In this document: one piece after another, positions 25,799 through 34,548 of the stretch
Layout: each line of letters starts with the position of its first letter
Numbering within the stretch: the first letter of the stretch is position 1
NCBI GenBank assembly: GCA_964468645.1
Contig: CAYXUU010000001.1
Location: 62,001 to 126,000, forward strand
From: JAIOZK01 sp964468645
GTDB taxonomy: Bacteria > Bacteroidota > Bacteroidia > Bacteroidales > JAIOZK01
Direction of reading: 5' to 3'
Length of the DNA: 64,000 bases
Position numbers and translations under genes: made by a program
The notes under the pieces: generated by a model
Told to the model about the DNA's origin: nothing
Database searches by the model: none
What the model saw: only the letters and a program-made list of their open reading frames with translations

Positions 25799-26359
25799 AT
25801 GCGTAAAATGAAAAAGTTAATATATCTCATAATCATTACCCTGATGTTTTCAGCTACGGCTATCGGGCAAAAACACATAACAAAAAACGGCCATATTCAA
25901 TTTTATTCTCATGCAGCACTTGAGGATATAGAAGCGCACAATCACCAGGTAAACAGTGCCCTGGATGTTGAATCAGGGGATCTGGTATTTAAAGTCCTGA
26001 TAAAATCCTTTGAATTTGAAAAAGCCCTGATGCAGGAGCATTTCAACGAAAATTATATGGAATCAGACAAATATCCCAACGCTGTTTTTAAAGGACAGAT
26101 TACTAATTTGAAAGAGATTGATTTTACAAAAGATGGTAAATATGATGTTTTGATCAATGGGGACTTGACAATCCATGGAGTAACCAATAAAATAGAAACA
26201 GGAGGAAGTTTTACCATCGGGGAAAACAGGATCAAAGGCCAATCGGTATTTTCAATCCTGTTGAAGGATTATGATATTAAAATACCAAAGGCTGTTACTG
26301 AAAACATCGCTGAGGAGATTGAAGTGACAGTAAATATAGATTTGAAACCATTAAAATAA
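25799..26359 (+). CDS. YceI-family periplasmic lipid/isoprenoid-binding protein
   Basis: 186 residues with a signal peptide (ending about TAIGQ) and the YceI lipocalin-like barrel: GHIQFYSHAALEDIEAHN, VLIKSFEFEKALMQEHFNENYMESDKYPNAVFKGQI, GDLTIHGVTNKIETGG. YceI proteins bind polyisoprenoid or amphipathic ligands; a quinone-related role would suit the cytochrome neighbours but is inference. Two ATGs (25799 and 25808) are possible; the second gives the more usual MKK start. It is translationally adjacent to the OB-fold gene and 4 bp before the DUF5777 gene. Confidence 0.9.
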   Translation: MRKMKKLIYLIIITLMFSATAIGQKHITKNGHIQFYSHAALEDIEAHNHQVNSALDVESGDLVFKVLIKSFEFEKALMQEHFNENYMESDKYPNAVFKGQITNLKEIDFTKDGKYDVLINGDLTIHGVTNKIETGGSFTIGENRIKGQSVFSILLKDYDIKIPKAVTENIAEEIEVTVNIDLKPLK

Positions 26360-26363
26360 CCGA

Positions 26364-27266
26364 ATGATGTTTAAAAAAATCTTCCTGCTAACTATTGCCG
26401 GATTCATATTAGCGTGTGGTTCTGTTGCTGCCCAGGATGACCTGATGGATTTATTTAATGATGACCCTACCACCGAATACACCTATGCAACATTTAAAGC
26501 TACCCGGATTATCAATGCACAATCCATTGAAAACCCGGCGAAGGGTAACCTGTTGTTTATTATATCCCATCAATTTGGAAGAATTAATGAGGGCGCCTAT
26601 GAGTTTTTTGGGCTGGATCATGCTACCATGCGTTTAGGATTTGAATACGGAATTACAGAATGGCTGGCCGTAGGAATTGGCCGGAGTACACGTGATAAAA
26701 CCTATGATGGATTTCTAAAACTCAAATTGTTAAGACAAAGCAAGGGATTGAAGAATATGCCACTATCTGTATCCTACTTTACAAATATGACCATTAACTC
26801 GCTGAAATGGGCCGATCCTGACAGGGACAATCTCTTCTCCTCCAGGCTTGAATACGCACACCAGCTATTAATTGCAAGGAAATTCAGCAGTAGTTTTTCC
26901 CTGCAGCTCATGCCAACCATGATACACAGAAATCTTGTTAAAACCCGGGAAGACCAGAATAATGTTTTTGCCATTGGTGCCGGAAGCCGCCTGAAGATCT
27001 CAAAACGGATCTCCGTTAATCTGGAGTATTTTTACCTGTTACCGGGCAAAACGGCCGATGATTATGAAAACGCTCTTTCAATAAGCTTTGATATTGAAAC
27101 CGGTGGTCATGTTTTCCAAGTTTATTTTACCAATTCACAGGGGATGGTCGAAGAGTATTTCATTGCAAAAAACACAGGAAGCTGGCTTGATGGGGATATC
27201 CATTTCGGGTTTAGCATTAACAGGACTTTTGATTTAAGATCAAAGAAGAATAAAAATAACCGTTAG
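26364..27266 (+). CDS. DUF5777-family predicted outer-membrane beta-barrel protein
   Basis: 300 residues with a signal peptide (ending SVAAQ), an N-terminal region with the segment NPAKGNLLFIISHQFGRINEG and repeated amphipathic strands (RLGFEYGITEWLAVGIGRSTRD, RISVNLEYFYLLPG). It is about 30% alike by eye to the protein at 48760-49629, and both are next to a small cytochrome c lipoprotein. The family is uncharacterised; the barrel reading comes from strand alternation and length. Last gene of its operon. Confidence 0.75.
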   Translation: MMFKKIFLLTIAGFILACGSVAAQDDLMDLFNDDPTTEYTYATFKATRIINAQSIENPAKGNLLFIISHQFGRINEGAYEFFGLDHATMRLGFEYGITEWLAVGIGRSTRDKTYDGFLKLKLLRQSKGLKNMPLSVSYFTNMTINSLKWADPDRDNLFSSRLEYAHQLLIARKFSSSFSLQLMPTMIHRNLVKTREDQNNVFAIGAGSRLKISKRISVNLEYFYLLPGKTADDYENALSISFDIETGGHVFQVYFTNSQGMVEEYFIAKNTGSWLDGDIHFGFSINRTFDLRSKKNKNNR

Positions 27267-27350
27267 GTACGCAAAGAAATGCTAAAATTGATTCGTAAAC
27301 TTAAGGAATAACTTTGCGGCTATAAAATTATTTTGATTGCGGTTTGCGGT

Positions 27351-29447
27351 TTATTGATTGATAACAATCTTCTTTGTGCTAATACCCCTGCTGGTTTTAA
27401 TCCTCAGAAAATAAATTCCATCCGACAGATTTGATGTTTCCAAGCTTTTCTCGAAAATTCCGGCTTCAAGATACTCTTTTTCACGATAAACAATTTCACC
27501 TGAAACATTACTGAGTGTTAGAACCAATTCATCATTCTGATCAGCATTAAAACTAACATTCAGCTGATCTGATGCAGGCACAGGATAAACCAGCAAACCA
27601 GGGATGGTTTCACGATCTTCGATAGCTGTTATTGATGTGGAATAATGTGCTTCCCATCCATCAGCGGTTGTAAACGAATTGGTTTTAAAAGCGATAAGCA
27701 TGATGCCGCTTGATGCCACTACCGTAGAGGGTAAAGAGGAACCTGAAAAAGTAGAGATGAGCTCCTGGTTATCATAAACTTTGACAAAATCAAGGGTTTC
27801 CTCGGTTTCGAAATAATTAAAGTTAAGGATGATATCCTTACCGGATCCGGCAACAATTTTATAAAAACAGAGCGAACTGTTATTATAATTGAAAGTCCCA
27901 CTGCCATCAGAGAACACACCTGACTCTTCGGTAAATGTTTGCATACCCGTGCAATATTCAGGAACCATAGAATTATATTCTGCATAGAAGCCGGGACCTG
28001 TATTGCTTCCATCAGATTCAAAAGAGACGCATAAGATATTACCCGTAGAATGTATTACCCCGGGGCTGTTGGTTCCGGAATAACTTCCATAAACCGGCGC
28101 ATTGGGCCCATCCCCATCGTAAATAGTCAACACATCGTTTTCCCCGAGTTCAAATTCCTCAAAAATTAACGTTATACTGGAAACAGAATCCTGTGGTGTC
28201 TGTGGATCGATAATCCAGGTTGCACTTGTATTGTCGAGGTAATTATTAATGGGACCACTGCCATCGGTGAAAGAGCCCGATTTTTCCGTGAGGGTTATCT
28301 GGCCATTGAAATAATACGGGTATTCAGCAGGATCAGGCTCAAGGTATCTCAGGCATTGTTGCCAGTAATGAAACCCATTAATATCGTTCAGGGTATACCA
28401 TCCGTTGCCGGTTCCGCTCCAGCCAAAGTTAAAATGATACAGATCATCCTGGTATCCATCACAAACAAAGGCATGTCCACCATTATCGGAATATCCGTAA
28501 TAGGCAATCGGCCTTGCCACATCCAGTTCCGCCATTAACATTTCTTTCCATTGGTTGGTTGTGAAGTTATCTCTATTCTTATACTGCACATCCGGGTACT
28601 TGAAGAAATTCTCCATGGCATAACGGGCATCTGTTGGCCAGGCACCCGAGCCAGTAGGTGAATAATTCATGTCAACACCAACGCCTGCATGATATTGCAG
28701 TTCGCCTATCGCCCATGGATTTCTTGGGTCAATGTCGTTCTGCATGGCATTCCAGTTATAGTTTGTTGAGCCATAATCAACTGAAAGGTAGCCATAGTCG
28801 GAATAATAACCATGTGTGCCCTGCCCGGTTTCAGGATAACGCCAGTAATACATGATCTGCGACATGGCCGTAGCAACACATCCTGCATAAACGTGGCCTC
28901 CCGATCCCTGGCTGTCCTCCGGGCACAAGATATTATAAGGATAATCCTGGTTCCAGATATCACTCACAAGGGGCTCCACCCCTTTATTCCTGGTGGTGGA
29001 TATATCAATATTCCTGTAATCATCGGTAAGATAATAATTCCATTGTTTCTCAAGAGCCCCAGAGGGGTTGTCACCCTCCTTGGCCAGAACGACATAACTG
29101 TAAAGATAACTGCCGTAGTTGGAGTTTTTATCGAAATCTACGGGAAAAGATCCATGATGGGAATATCCAATAACCGGCAAGATCCCCCTATGTGTTGAAA
29201 CGATCACAAAGCCACCATCTTCAACTTTATAAACGTTGAACCAGCTAATACCTTCTTCCTGAAAGGTATAAACAAAAGAAATGTTTACATCATTGTAATC
29301 AAGGGGAACACTGTGTTTGTTCCATTGTTCGTAAACCAGGTTTTTGGCAACTTGCTCCGATTGTGTTTGTGTAATGGACTGGGCGTTGATAATTCCGAAA
29401 GGAATTAATAGCAGGCATAATACCTGTAAAGGGAAAAGTTGTTTCAT
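27351..29447 (-). CDS. Secreted C10 (streptopain-type) cysteine protease with CUB domains and T9SS sorting domain
   Basis: 698 residues: signal peptide (1-22), a propeptide region (about 23-150), a C10 catalytic domain (about 150-355) with nucleophile Cys in YAGCVATAMSQIMYYW and catalytic His in NGGHAFVCDGY, then two CUB-like domains (about 365-480 and 490-600; for example ATWIIDPQTPQDSVSSITL, VLTIYDGDG) and a T9SS type A domain (last about 75 residues, YPVPASDQ). Family members include streptopain and Porphyromonas PrtT; they are secreted endopeptidases made as zymogens. The gene is alone on this strand. Confidence 0.92.
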   Translation of the reverse strand: MKQLFPLQVLCLLLIPFGIINAQSITQTQSEQVAKNLVYEQWNKHSVPLDYNDVNISFVYTFQEEGISWFNVYKVEDGGFVIVSTHRGILPVIGYSHHGSFPVDFDKNSNYGSYLYSYVVLAKEGDNPSGALEKQWNYYLTDDYRNIDISTTRNKGVEPLVSDIWNQDYPYNILCPEDSQGSGGHVYAGCVATAMSQIMYYWRYPETGQGTHGYYSDYGYLSVDYGSTNYNWNAMQNDIDPRNPWAIGELQYHAGVGVDMNYSPTGSGAWPTDARYAMENFFKYPDVQYKNRDNFTTNQWKEMLMAELDVARPIAYYGYSDNGGHAFVCDGYQDDLYHFNFGWSGTGNGWYTLNDINGFHYWQQCLRYLEPDPAEYPYYFNGQITLTEKSGSFTDGSGPINNYLDNTSATWIIDPQTPQDSVSSITLIFEEFELGENDVLTIYDGDGPNAPVYGSYSGTNSPGVIHSTGNILCVSFESDGSNTGPGFYAEYNSMVPEYCTGMQTFTEESGVFSDGSGTFNYNNSSLCFYKIVAGSGKDIILNFNYFETEETLDFVKVYDNQELISTFSGSSLPSTVVASSGIMLIAFKTNSFTTADGWEAHYSTSITAIEDRETIPGLLVYPVPASDQLNVSFNADQNDELVLTLSNVSGEIVYREKEYLEAGIFEKSLETSNLSDGIYFLRIKTSRGISTKKIVINQ

Positions 29448-29687
29448 GTTTTTGGGTTTGTTTTAAAGTGTACAAAGTAAGTGTTTTATTTTGAATTGTG
29501 GGGGACGGGAGTTGATAAATTGTTGATTTGTATGGATGAAAGGGCAATGGCATTATATTATCTGCAACAATATCCAATGTTAGAACAAATAGAAATTGAA
29601 AGCCGGGTATTCAATAATTGTATCTTATAAATTGTAAAAATCAAAATTTTCTTAACCTGAAAACCGAACCAATAACATATCTGTATA

Positions 29688-29695
29688 TATTTTTG
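29688..29695 (+). promoter_or_regulatory. -7 promoter box for the arsenite transporter gene
   Basis: TATTTTTG fits TAnnTTTG, 44 bp before the ATG at 29740. No clear ArsR operator dyad was identified around it. Confidence 0.45.
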
Positions 29696-29739
29696 TATGC
29701 GATTATATTACTAAATTTAAAAGCTAAAACATAAATTTA

Positions 29740-30783
29740 ATGACAACAAGGAAAAAACTCTCTTTCCTCGACAGATATCTCACCCTCTGGATATTCCTGG
29801 CCATGCTTATTGGTGTTTTCTCCGGATATCTGTTTCCATCAATGGCAGTTTTCTGGGATAGTCAGAGCTACGGTACAACCAATATACCAATTGCCATCGG
29901 ATTGATCGTGATGATGTACCCACCCCTTGCAAAAGTTAAATATGAGGAACTGAAAGACGTTTTCAGAAACACAAAAATCCTCACGCTCTCATTAATACAA
30001 AACTGGCTGATTGGCCCGATATTAATGTTTGGCCTTGCAATCCTTTTCCTTCATGATTATCCTCATTATATGGCAGGATTGATATTAATAGGACTTGCCC
30101 GATGCATAGCCATGGTCATTGTATGGAATGAACTCGCGAAAGGTGATACGGAATATGCTGCCGGACTAGTGGCCCTGAACTCTATTTTCCAGGTTTTATT
30201 CTTTTCGGTTTATGCCTGGGTGTTTATAACAATCCTGCCGCAATGGCTTGGGTTAAAATCTTTTGAGGTTGATATTACCATGAGGGAAATTGCAAAGAGT
30301 GTATTTATTTACCTTGGTATTCCTTTTATAGCAGGGTTCCTGACGCGGTATATTTTGATCAGGGTTAAAAACAAGGAATGGTACCATAAAAAATTCATAC
30401 CCAAGATCAGCCCCTTAACGCTTATTGCATTGCTTTTTACTATCCTGGTCATGTTCTCCCTCAAGGGGGAGTACATTGTAAAAATCCCATTTGATGTTGT
30501 CAGGATAGCCATTCCACTGATACTCTATTTTGTAATTATGTTCCTGGTTTCCTTCTTCATGGGTAAGAAAGCGGGTGCTGATTATTCAAAAACCACTGCA
30601 ATTTCCTTTACTGCCGCGAGCAACAATTTTGAACTTGCCATAGCAGTGGCAGTGGCTGTGTTTGGTATCAATTCAGGGGAAGCCTTTGCTGCTGTTATAG
30701 GACCACTTGTTGAAGTGCCGGTATTAATCCTGCTGGTAAATGTTGCTTTAAAATTTCAGAGGAAGTATTTTAAAGTTGGTTGA
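29740..30783 (+). CDS. acr3: Arsenite efflux permease, Acr3 family
   Basis: 347 residues with ten hydrophobic helices of the bile acid:sodium symporter/Acr3 fold. The conserved helix 4 segment LIGLARCIAMVIVWNELAKGD carries the Cys essential for arsenite transport in Acr3, and FTAASNNFELAIAVAVAVFG is the conserved helix 9 region. It exports As(OH)3/arsenite across the inner membrane using the proton motive force. No arsR, arsC or other ars gene is adjacent, so it is an orphan resistance gene in this window. Confidence 0.93.
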   Translation: MTTRKKLSFLDRYLTLWIFLAMLIGVFSGYLFPSMAVFWDSQSYGTTNIPIAIGLIVMMYPPLAKVKYEELKDVFRNTKILTLSLIQNWLIGPILMFGLAILFLHDYPHYMAGLILIGLARCIAMVIVWNELAKGDTEYAAGLVALNSIFQVLFFSVYAWVFITILPQWLGLKSFEVDITMREIAKSVFIYLGIPFIAGFLTRYILIRVKNKEWYHKKFIPKISPLTLIALLFTILVMFSLKGEYIVKIPFDVVRIAIPLILYFVIMFLVSFFMGKKAGADYSKTTAISFTAASNNFELAIAVAVAVFGINSGEAFAAVIGPLVEVPVLILLVNVALKFQRKYFKVG

Positions 30784-30835
30784 ATGGTTTAGTTGTTGAA
30801 AAGTTGAAATGTTAAATATCCGCAGGCAGGTATTA

Positions 30836-32608
30836 TTAACATGATGGCAAAGAAACAAGGAAAGTGCTTCCTTTTCCCGGGGTGCTGGAAACAGAAATCT
30901 CACCACCATTTTTTGTGACAAATTCTTTACACAGGATCAATCCAAGGCCGGTACCTGTTTCATTAGCAGTTCCTTTTGTTGATTGCATTTTTTCTAAGTT
31001 AAAAAGATTCAAAATTGTTTTTTCATCCATACCAACGCCAGTGTCAGTAATTCTAAGTTTAACTTTTTCTTTGACCTGCATGACGGAAACCAGTATATGA
31101 CCTCCCTGGTTGGTGAATTTAATTGCATTGGCCAGGAGATTCCTGATTATGGCCATGATCATATTTTTATCGCCATAAATGCACAATCCAGGCTGAATTC
31201 CTATTTTTAGATCTAATTTTTTTGACTGCAAATGACCTTCAAATAAAATTTTCACCTTCTCAACCATACCCAGAACATCAATTTTAACTGGTTTAAATTT
31301 CAACTTGTTGGATTGTGAATGAGTCCATTGCAAAAGATTTTCAAGCAGTTCCAACAAAAAAACACTATCCCTGGCGAAGAGTTTAACCATTTTAAGACGC
31401 TCATTATCATTCATTGAATAATAGTCATCATGTAATAGTTCAGAAAGACCAATCATCGTGGAAACAGGATTTCGCAGATCATGAGAAATGATGGATAAGA
31501 ATTTATCTTTTGTATTATTTGCCGTTTCTGCGACATTTTTAGCCGCAATTAAATTTGATTTTACCAATAACAGATCTTCATATTGCCTGGCATTTGTGAT
31601 ACCCAATCCTATAACCTGGCTTATAAACTTACATAATCTTAAATAATTCTGAAGGTGTTGTTTGAACATCAGATCCTGAACCATAAGAATTCCCAGGGAT
31701 TTCCCTTCATGCTTTATTAGTATGCTGAATCCGGCATCATTATTATGGATAAGATGTTCACCTGGGAATAATACCAGGTCTTTAATTTCTGATCGCTGCC
31801 TGTCATCGATGATAAGATTGCCTGATTGGTGGAAAGGGATGAAAGATACTCTTTTGGGTGCAAAAAGCGCTGTAATAATTTCCTTCGCACCTTCAATTAT
31901 TTTTGATTCCGTATCAATTTCTGCCAACTGACTGATCAGGTCGAATGCCAATGCATAATTTGAGGCAGTTTTCTTTTCCTCATTTAGCATTTGTTTTGTC
32001 TGCAATAATTCTTTTTCGTATTTCCGCTTTTCAAAATCCCTTGTAAATAAAAGCCGAAAATGATCCATGCCTACACTCATGATTTCATAAGGAAGCTTCA
32101 CATATTCAGCAAATTGAACAAGGTGCGATCTCATTTCCCCACGTATGCCTGTATCCAGCAAAAGCAATTTTTTTGCAGATTCCCTGAAAAAATCTATAGC
32201 CTGTTCCCTGTTGAATTTCCAGTACTCTTCGATGTAGAACTTCCATTTAAGAAGCCATCCCGGTGAAAGAAGATAATTTCCTTCTGAAATTAGTTGATTT
32301 ATGAATGTTTTATTTATCAGCAAATCAAAACAGGTAAATTCTTGTTCTGAAGATGAGGGTGTCAGGGTATCGCCATCTGAATCTGAAAAGTTAATAAATC
32401 GGGTACAACCCACAATATAATGATTACCGTACGTTTGCTTTAATTTTTTAATTGCCCCTTTATACCTGTTATCGGATGAAATGTTGAACCTGTCGCAAAC
32501 AGCAGGATGTGAATGAATTTTAATGTTAATTATTTTCTCAGAAGCAATTAATTTGTTTACTTCTTTCATATAGTTTTCACAAACGATAAGATGAAGTTTC
32601 CCTTTCAT
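30836..32608 (-). CDS. DUF1638-histidine kinase fusion (putative corrinoid-linked sensor kinase)
   Basis: 590 residues from the ATG at 32606-32608; the frame is open to a TTG at 32635 inside the upstream gene. The N-terminal 200 residues match the DUF1638 family by pattern: HSHPAVCDRF, KQTYGNHYIVGC, FTCFDLLINK and GNYLLSPGW. A GAF-like region (about 215-340) and coiled coil lead to HisKA with an intact phospho-acceptor (SHDLRNP, His376) and HATPase (LLANAIKFTNQGG, DTGVGMDE, ETGTGLGL). No membrane helix, so cytosolic. DUF1638 proteins are typically encoded with corrinoid methyltransferases, and this gene is the third of an operon with exactly those. There is no response regulator nearby. Confidence 0.85.
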   Translation of the reverse strand: MKGKLHLIVCENYMKEVNKLIASEKIINIKIHSHPAVCDRFNISSDNRYKGAIKKLKQTYGNHYIVGCTRFINFSDSDGDTLTPSSSEQEFTCFDLLINKTFINQLISEGNYLLSPGWLLKWKFYIEEYWKFNREQAIDFFRESAKKLLLLDTGIRGEMRSHLVQFAEYVKLPYEIMSVGMDHFRLLFTRDFEKRKYEKELLQTKQMLNEEKKTASNYALAFDLISQLAEIDTESKIIEGAKEIITALFAPKRVSFIPFHQSGNLIIDDRQRSEIKDLVLFPGEHLIHNNDAGFSILIKHEGKSLGILMVQDLMFKQHLQNYLRLCKFISQVIGLGITNARQYEDLLLVKSNLIAAKNVAETANNTKDKFLSIISHDLRNPVSTMIGLSELLHDDYYSMNDNERLKMVKLFARDSVFLLELLENLLQWTHSQSNKLKFKPVKIDVLGMVEKVKILFEGHLQSKKLDLKIGIQPGLCIYGDKNMIMAIIRNLLANAIKFTNQGGHILVSVMQVKEKVKLRITDTGVGMDEKTILNLFNLEKMQSTKGTANETGTGLGLILCKEFVTKNGGEISVSSTPGKGSTFLVSLPSC

Positions 32609-32625
32609 ACAGGGCAAAGGTACAA

Positions 32626-33666
32626 TCAAAACCAATTTAACGGATAAGTTCCCCAGGTTTTTACGGCTTTTGCAATGGCCCGCAGGGTTATATCCTGAAC
32701 CTGGTATGGTATTTCTCCGTGATTGTCCGAAATCAATAATCCCCCACCTTTTCCGGCCTTTTGTATGATTGATTTCACCTGGTTTTCCGCCTCACGGGCC
32801 GACCAGTTAGCCATACCAATACCATTCAGATTGCCTAGAAGTGAAAATTTTCCCCGGGCTACCTGTTTTAAATCAGCCATATCTTCCAGACAACTTACCC
32901 CGACAATAGCAGTTCCGGTCTCAGCCACGTCTTTAAGAATAGGCAAACACCTGCCCGATGCAAAATGTGTTGCTGAAGGCCCTTTGATTTGTCCTAAAGT
33001 TCTTTTCGCAATTTTATAACCGGTATTCAGGTATTGTTCCCTGGTAATGATAGAGGAAGATGATACAGGATCGAAATAGCAGATTGCGGTAGCCCCGGCA
33101 TTAATCTGGGCATTAGCCCATGCCACACAAAATTGCCCGTTTTTCTGCATTAATAGTTCAAAATCCGCCTGATGATAAACCATCAGTTCCAGATATTTAT
33201 CGAAGCCCATTTGCATCACCGGTAATGAAAATGGTGACATTACAACTCCGATTATAGGTACAGTATCCTGAACTTCACTTTTTAATAAACCGATTGCTTT
33301 AAATACTTTTTCCAGTTCCTTGGTTTGTTCGGGGACGGGGGGGGCATAACTCCGAATATCCTCCACTGATTTTATGAAAGGCCGGCCCGAATTTGGAGGG
33401 CCATCATTTCTGTATATTACATCCCCTCCGCATATTTCTGTCTCCAATGGTGCATAGAAGAAGGCATAAATGCAATCATTATTATATTTTCGCATCATTT
33501 TCAGCTGGCCTTCAACTATGTTCTCTGCTTTGCTGAAATAATCTTTAATGCTGATATTAAGCGCCTTTGCCCCGTGTAATGATAGCAATAAAAATAATGG
33601 TACCTTGTCAGGCTCTTTCTGGCCCAATGCTGTGAGCACTCGTTGAAGTGAATTATAAGTCTCCAT
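32626..33666 (-). CDS. Uroporphyrinogen decarboxylase/MtaA-like methyltransferase
   Basis: 346 residues of the UroD/MtaA/CmuA superfamily: TIM barrel starting NSLQRVLTALGQKEPDKVPLF, with PPVPEQT, GVVMSPFSLPV and NLNGIGM. Members move methyl groups between corrinoid proteins and thiols or decarboxylate uroporphyrinogen; the corrinoid gene next to it points to the former. MtaA-type enzymes bind zinc through HxC and a later Cys. Here the first motif reads HFA (His234, Ala236) and the region of the second reads SDNHGE (313-318), so the usual thiolate ligands are missing. It starts 1 bp after the corrinoid gene stop and ends 18 bp before the kinase ATG. Confidence 0.85.
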   Translation of the reverse strand: METYNSLQRVLTALGQKEPDKVPLFLLLSLHGAKALNISIKDYFSKAENIVEGQLKMMRKYNNDCIYAFFYAPLETEICGGDVIYRNDGPPNSGRPFIKSVEDIRSYAPPVPEQTKELEKVFKAIGLLKSEVQDTVPIIGVVMSPFSLPVMQMGFDKYLELMVYHQADFELLMQKNGQFCVAWANAQINAGATAICYFDPVSSSSIITREQYLNTGYKIAKRTLGQIKGPSATHFASGRCLPILKDVAETGTAIVGVSCLEDMADLKQVARGKFSLLGNLNGIGMANWSAREAENQVKSIIQKAGKGGGLLISDNHGEIPYQVQDITLRAIAKAVKTWGTYPLNWF

Positions 33667-33667
33667 A

Positions 33668-34288
33668 TCAATAGGTTAGGTCATTTATCAAGCTAATCGC
33701 ATCTGCAGGGGATTTACCCATTGCATCTGCACCAACCTGTTTCCAGAGATTATTATCAAAATAAAACGGAGCACCACCTACAATAAGCCTGACATCAAGA
33801 TGATGATCATTAAGCTTTCCCCTTAATTCCTTAATTTCAAGTGCAGAAGGATACATTAATACCGAGACAAGTAAAATTCTTATGTTTTTATTAATGATCT
33901 CTTCGACGATCTCATCTGCGTTCAATCCATGACCAAGATCTAACAGGTTGATCCCGGATGATTTTAAAACAGCATAAATAATTTTTTTCCCCAGGATATG
34001 ATAATCACCATAGGTGACAATAGCTGTTTCAGGGCCCCCGGCTGAATCCTGGTCTGATACAGGCAGTAATTCTGTAACAAGGGATTCGCAAATCCGTCCG
34101 CTGATGTAAACCTGTGACAAGGCCACATCTCCCTTCTCCCATTTATCACCTATACTTTTTAGGGCGTTTTCTATCACATCTGCAATTACATTCCGACCAT
34201 TGGCAAGAACTTTAATAAGTATTTCCTTAGCCTGAACCTCATTAAAATCAAGTAACGCCATTTCAAATTGGCTGATCTGATCCTTCAT
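33668..34288 (-). CDS. B12-binding corrinoid methyltransferase protein (MttC/MtaC type)
   Basis: 206 residues. The N-terminal helical cap (about 1-85) is followed by a Rossmann-like cobalamin-binding domain (86-206) with DxHxxG at 95-100 (GDYHILGK; His97 would ligate cobalt from below), a Ser in LVSVLMYPS and the GG loop IVGGAPF. Such proteins carry the methyl group on cobalamin between a substrate-specific methyltransferase and an acceptor enzyme. The substrate methyltransferase (MttB/MtaB type) and a RamA-like reactivator are absent from the window. First gene of the operon; promoter region 34289-34548 has TATCTTTA, one base off the -7 consensus, at about 34335. Confidence 0.92.
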   Translation of the reverse strand: MKDQISQFEMALLDFNEVQAKEILIKVLANGRNVIADVIENALKSIGDKWEKGDVALSQVYISGRICESLVTELLPVSDQDSAGGPETAIVTYGDYHILGKKIIYAVLKSSGINLLDLGHGLNADEIVEEIINKNIRILLVSVLMYPSALEIKELRGKLNDHHLDVRLIVGGAPFYFDNNLWKQVGADAMGKSPADAISLINDLTY

Positions 34289-34548
34289 ACGAATTCTTAG
34301 AAAAAATAGAGTATGCTATATATTCCTTTATAAAGATATAAATAATCTGTGTCATCCTTCGAAATTATTTATACTTCAATCTTAACAGGATCACCTGGAT
34401 TCATCACCTTGTTATTCAAATTAATTTAAAACTCCAAACTTGTTTTTGGTATGATTTTGGAATTATTCCACTAAAATCACATATATGTCATAAGTTTCTA
34501 CCCTCATTTAAACAAACGGCATTATTAACTAAATCAGGAGTTATTATC

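Noticed and set aside
34441..34480. Possible sigma-54 promoter before the ARPP-1-like gene
   Set aside because: TGGTATGATTTTGGAATT does not satisfy the GG-N10-GC spacing.
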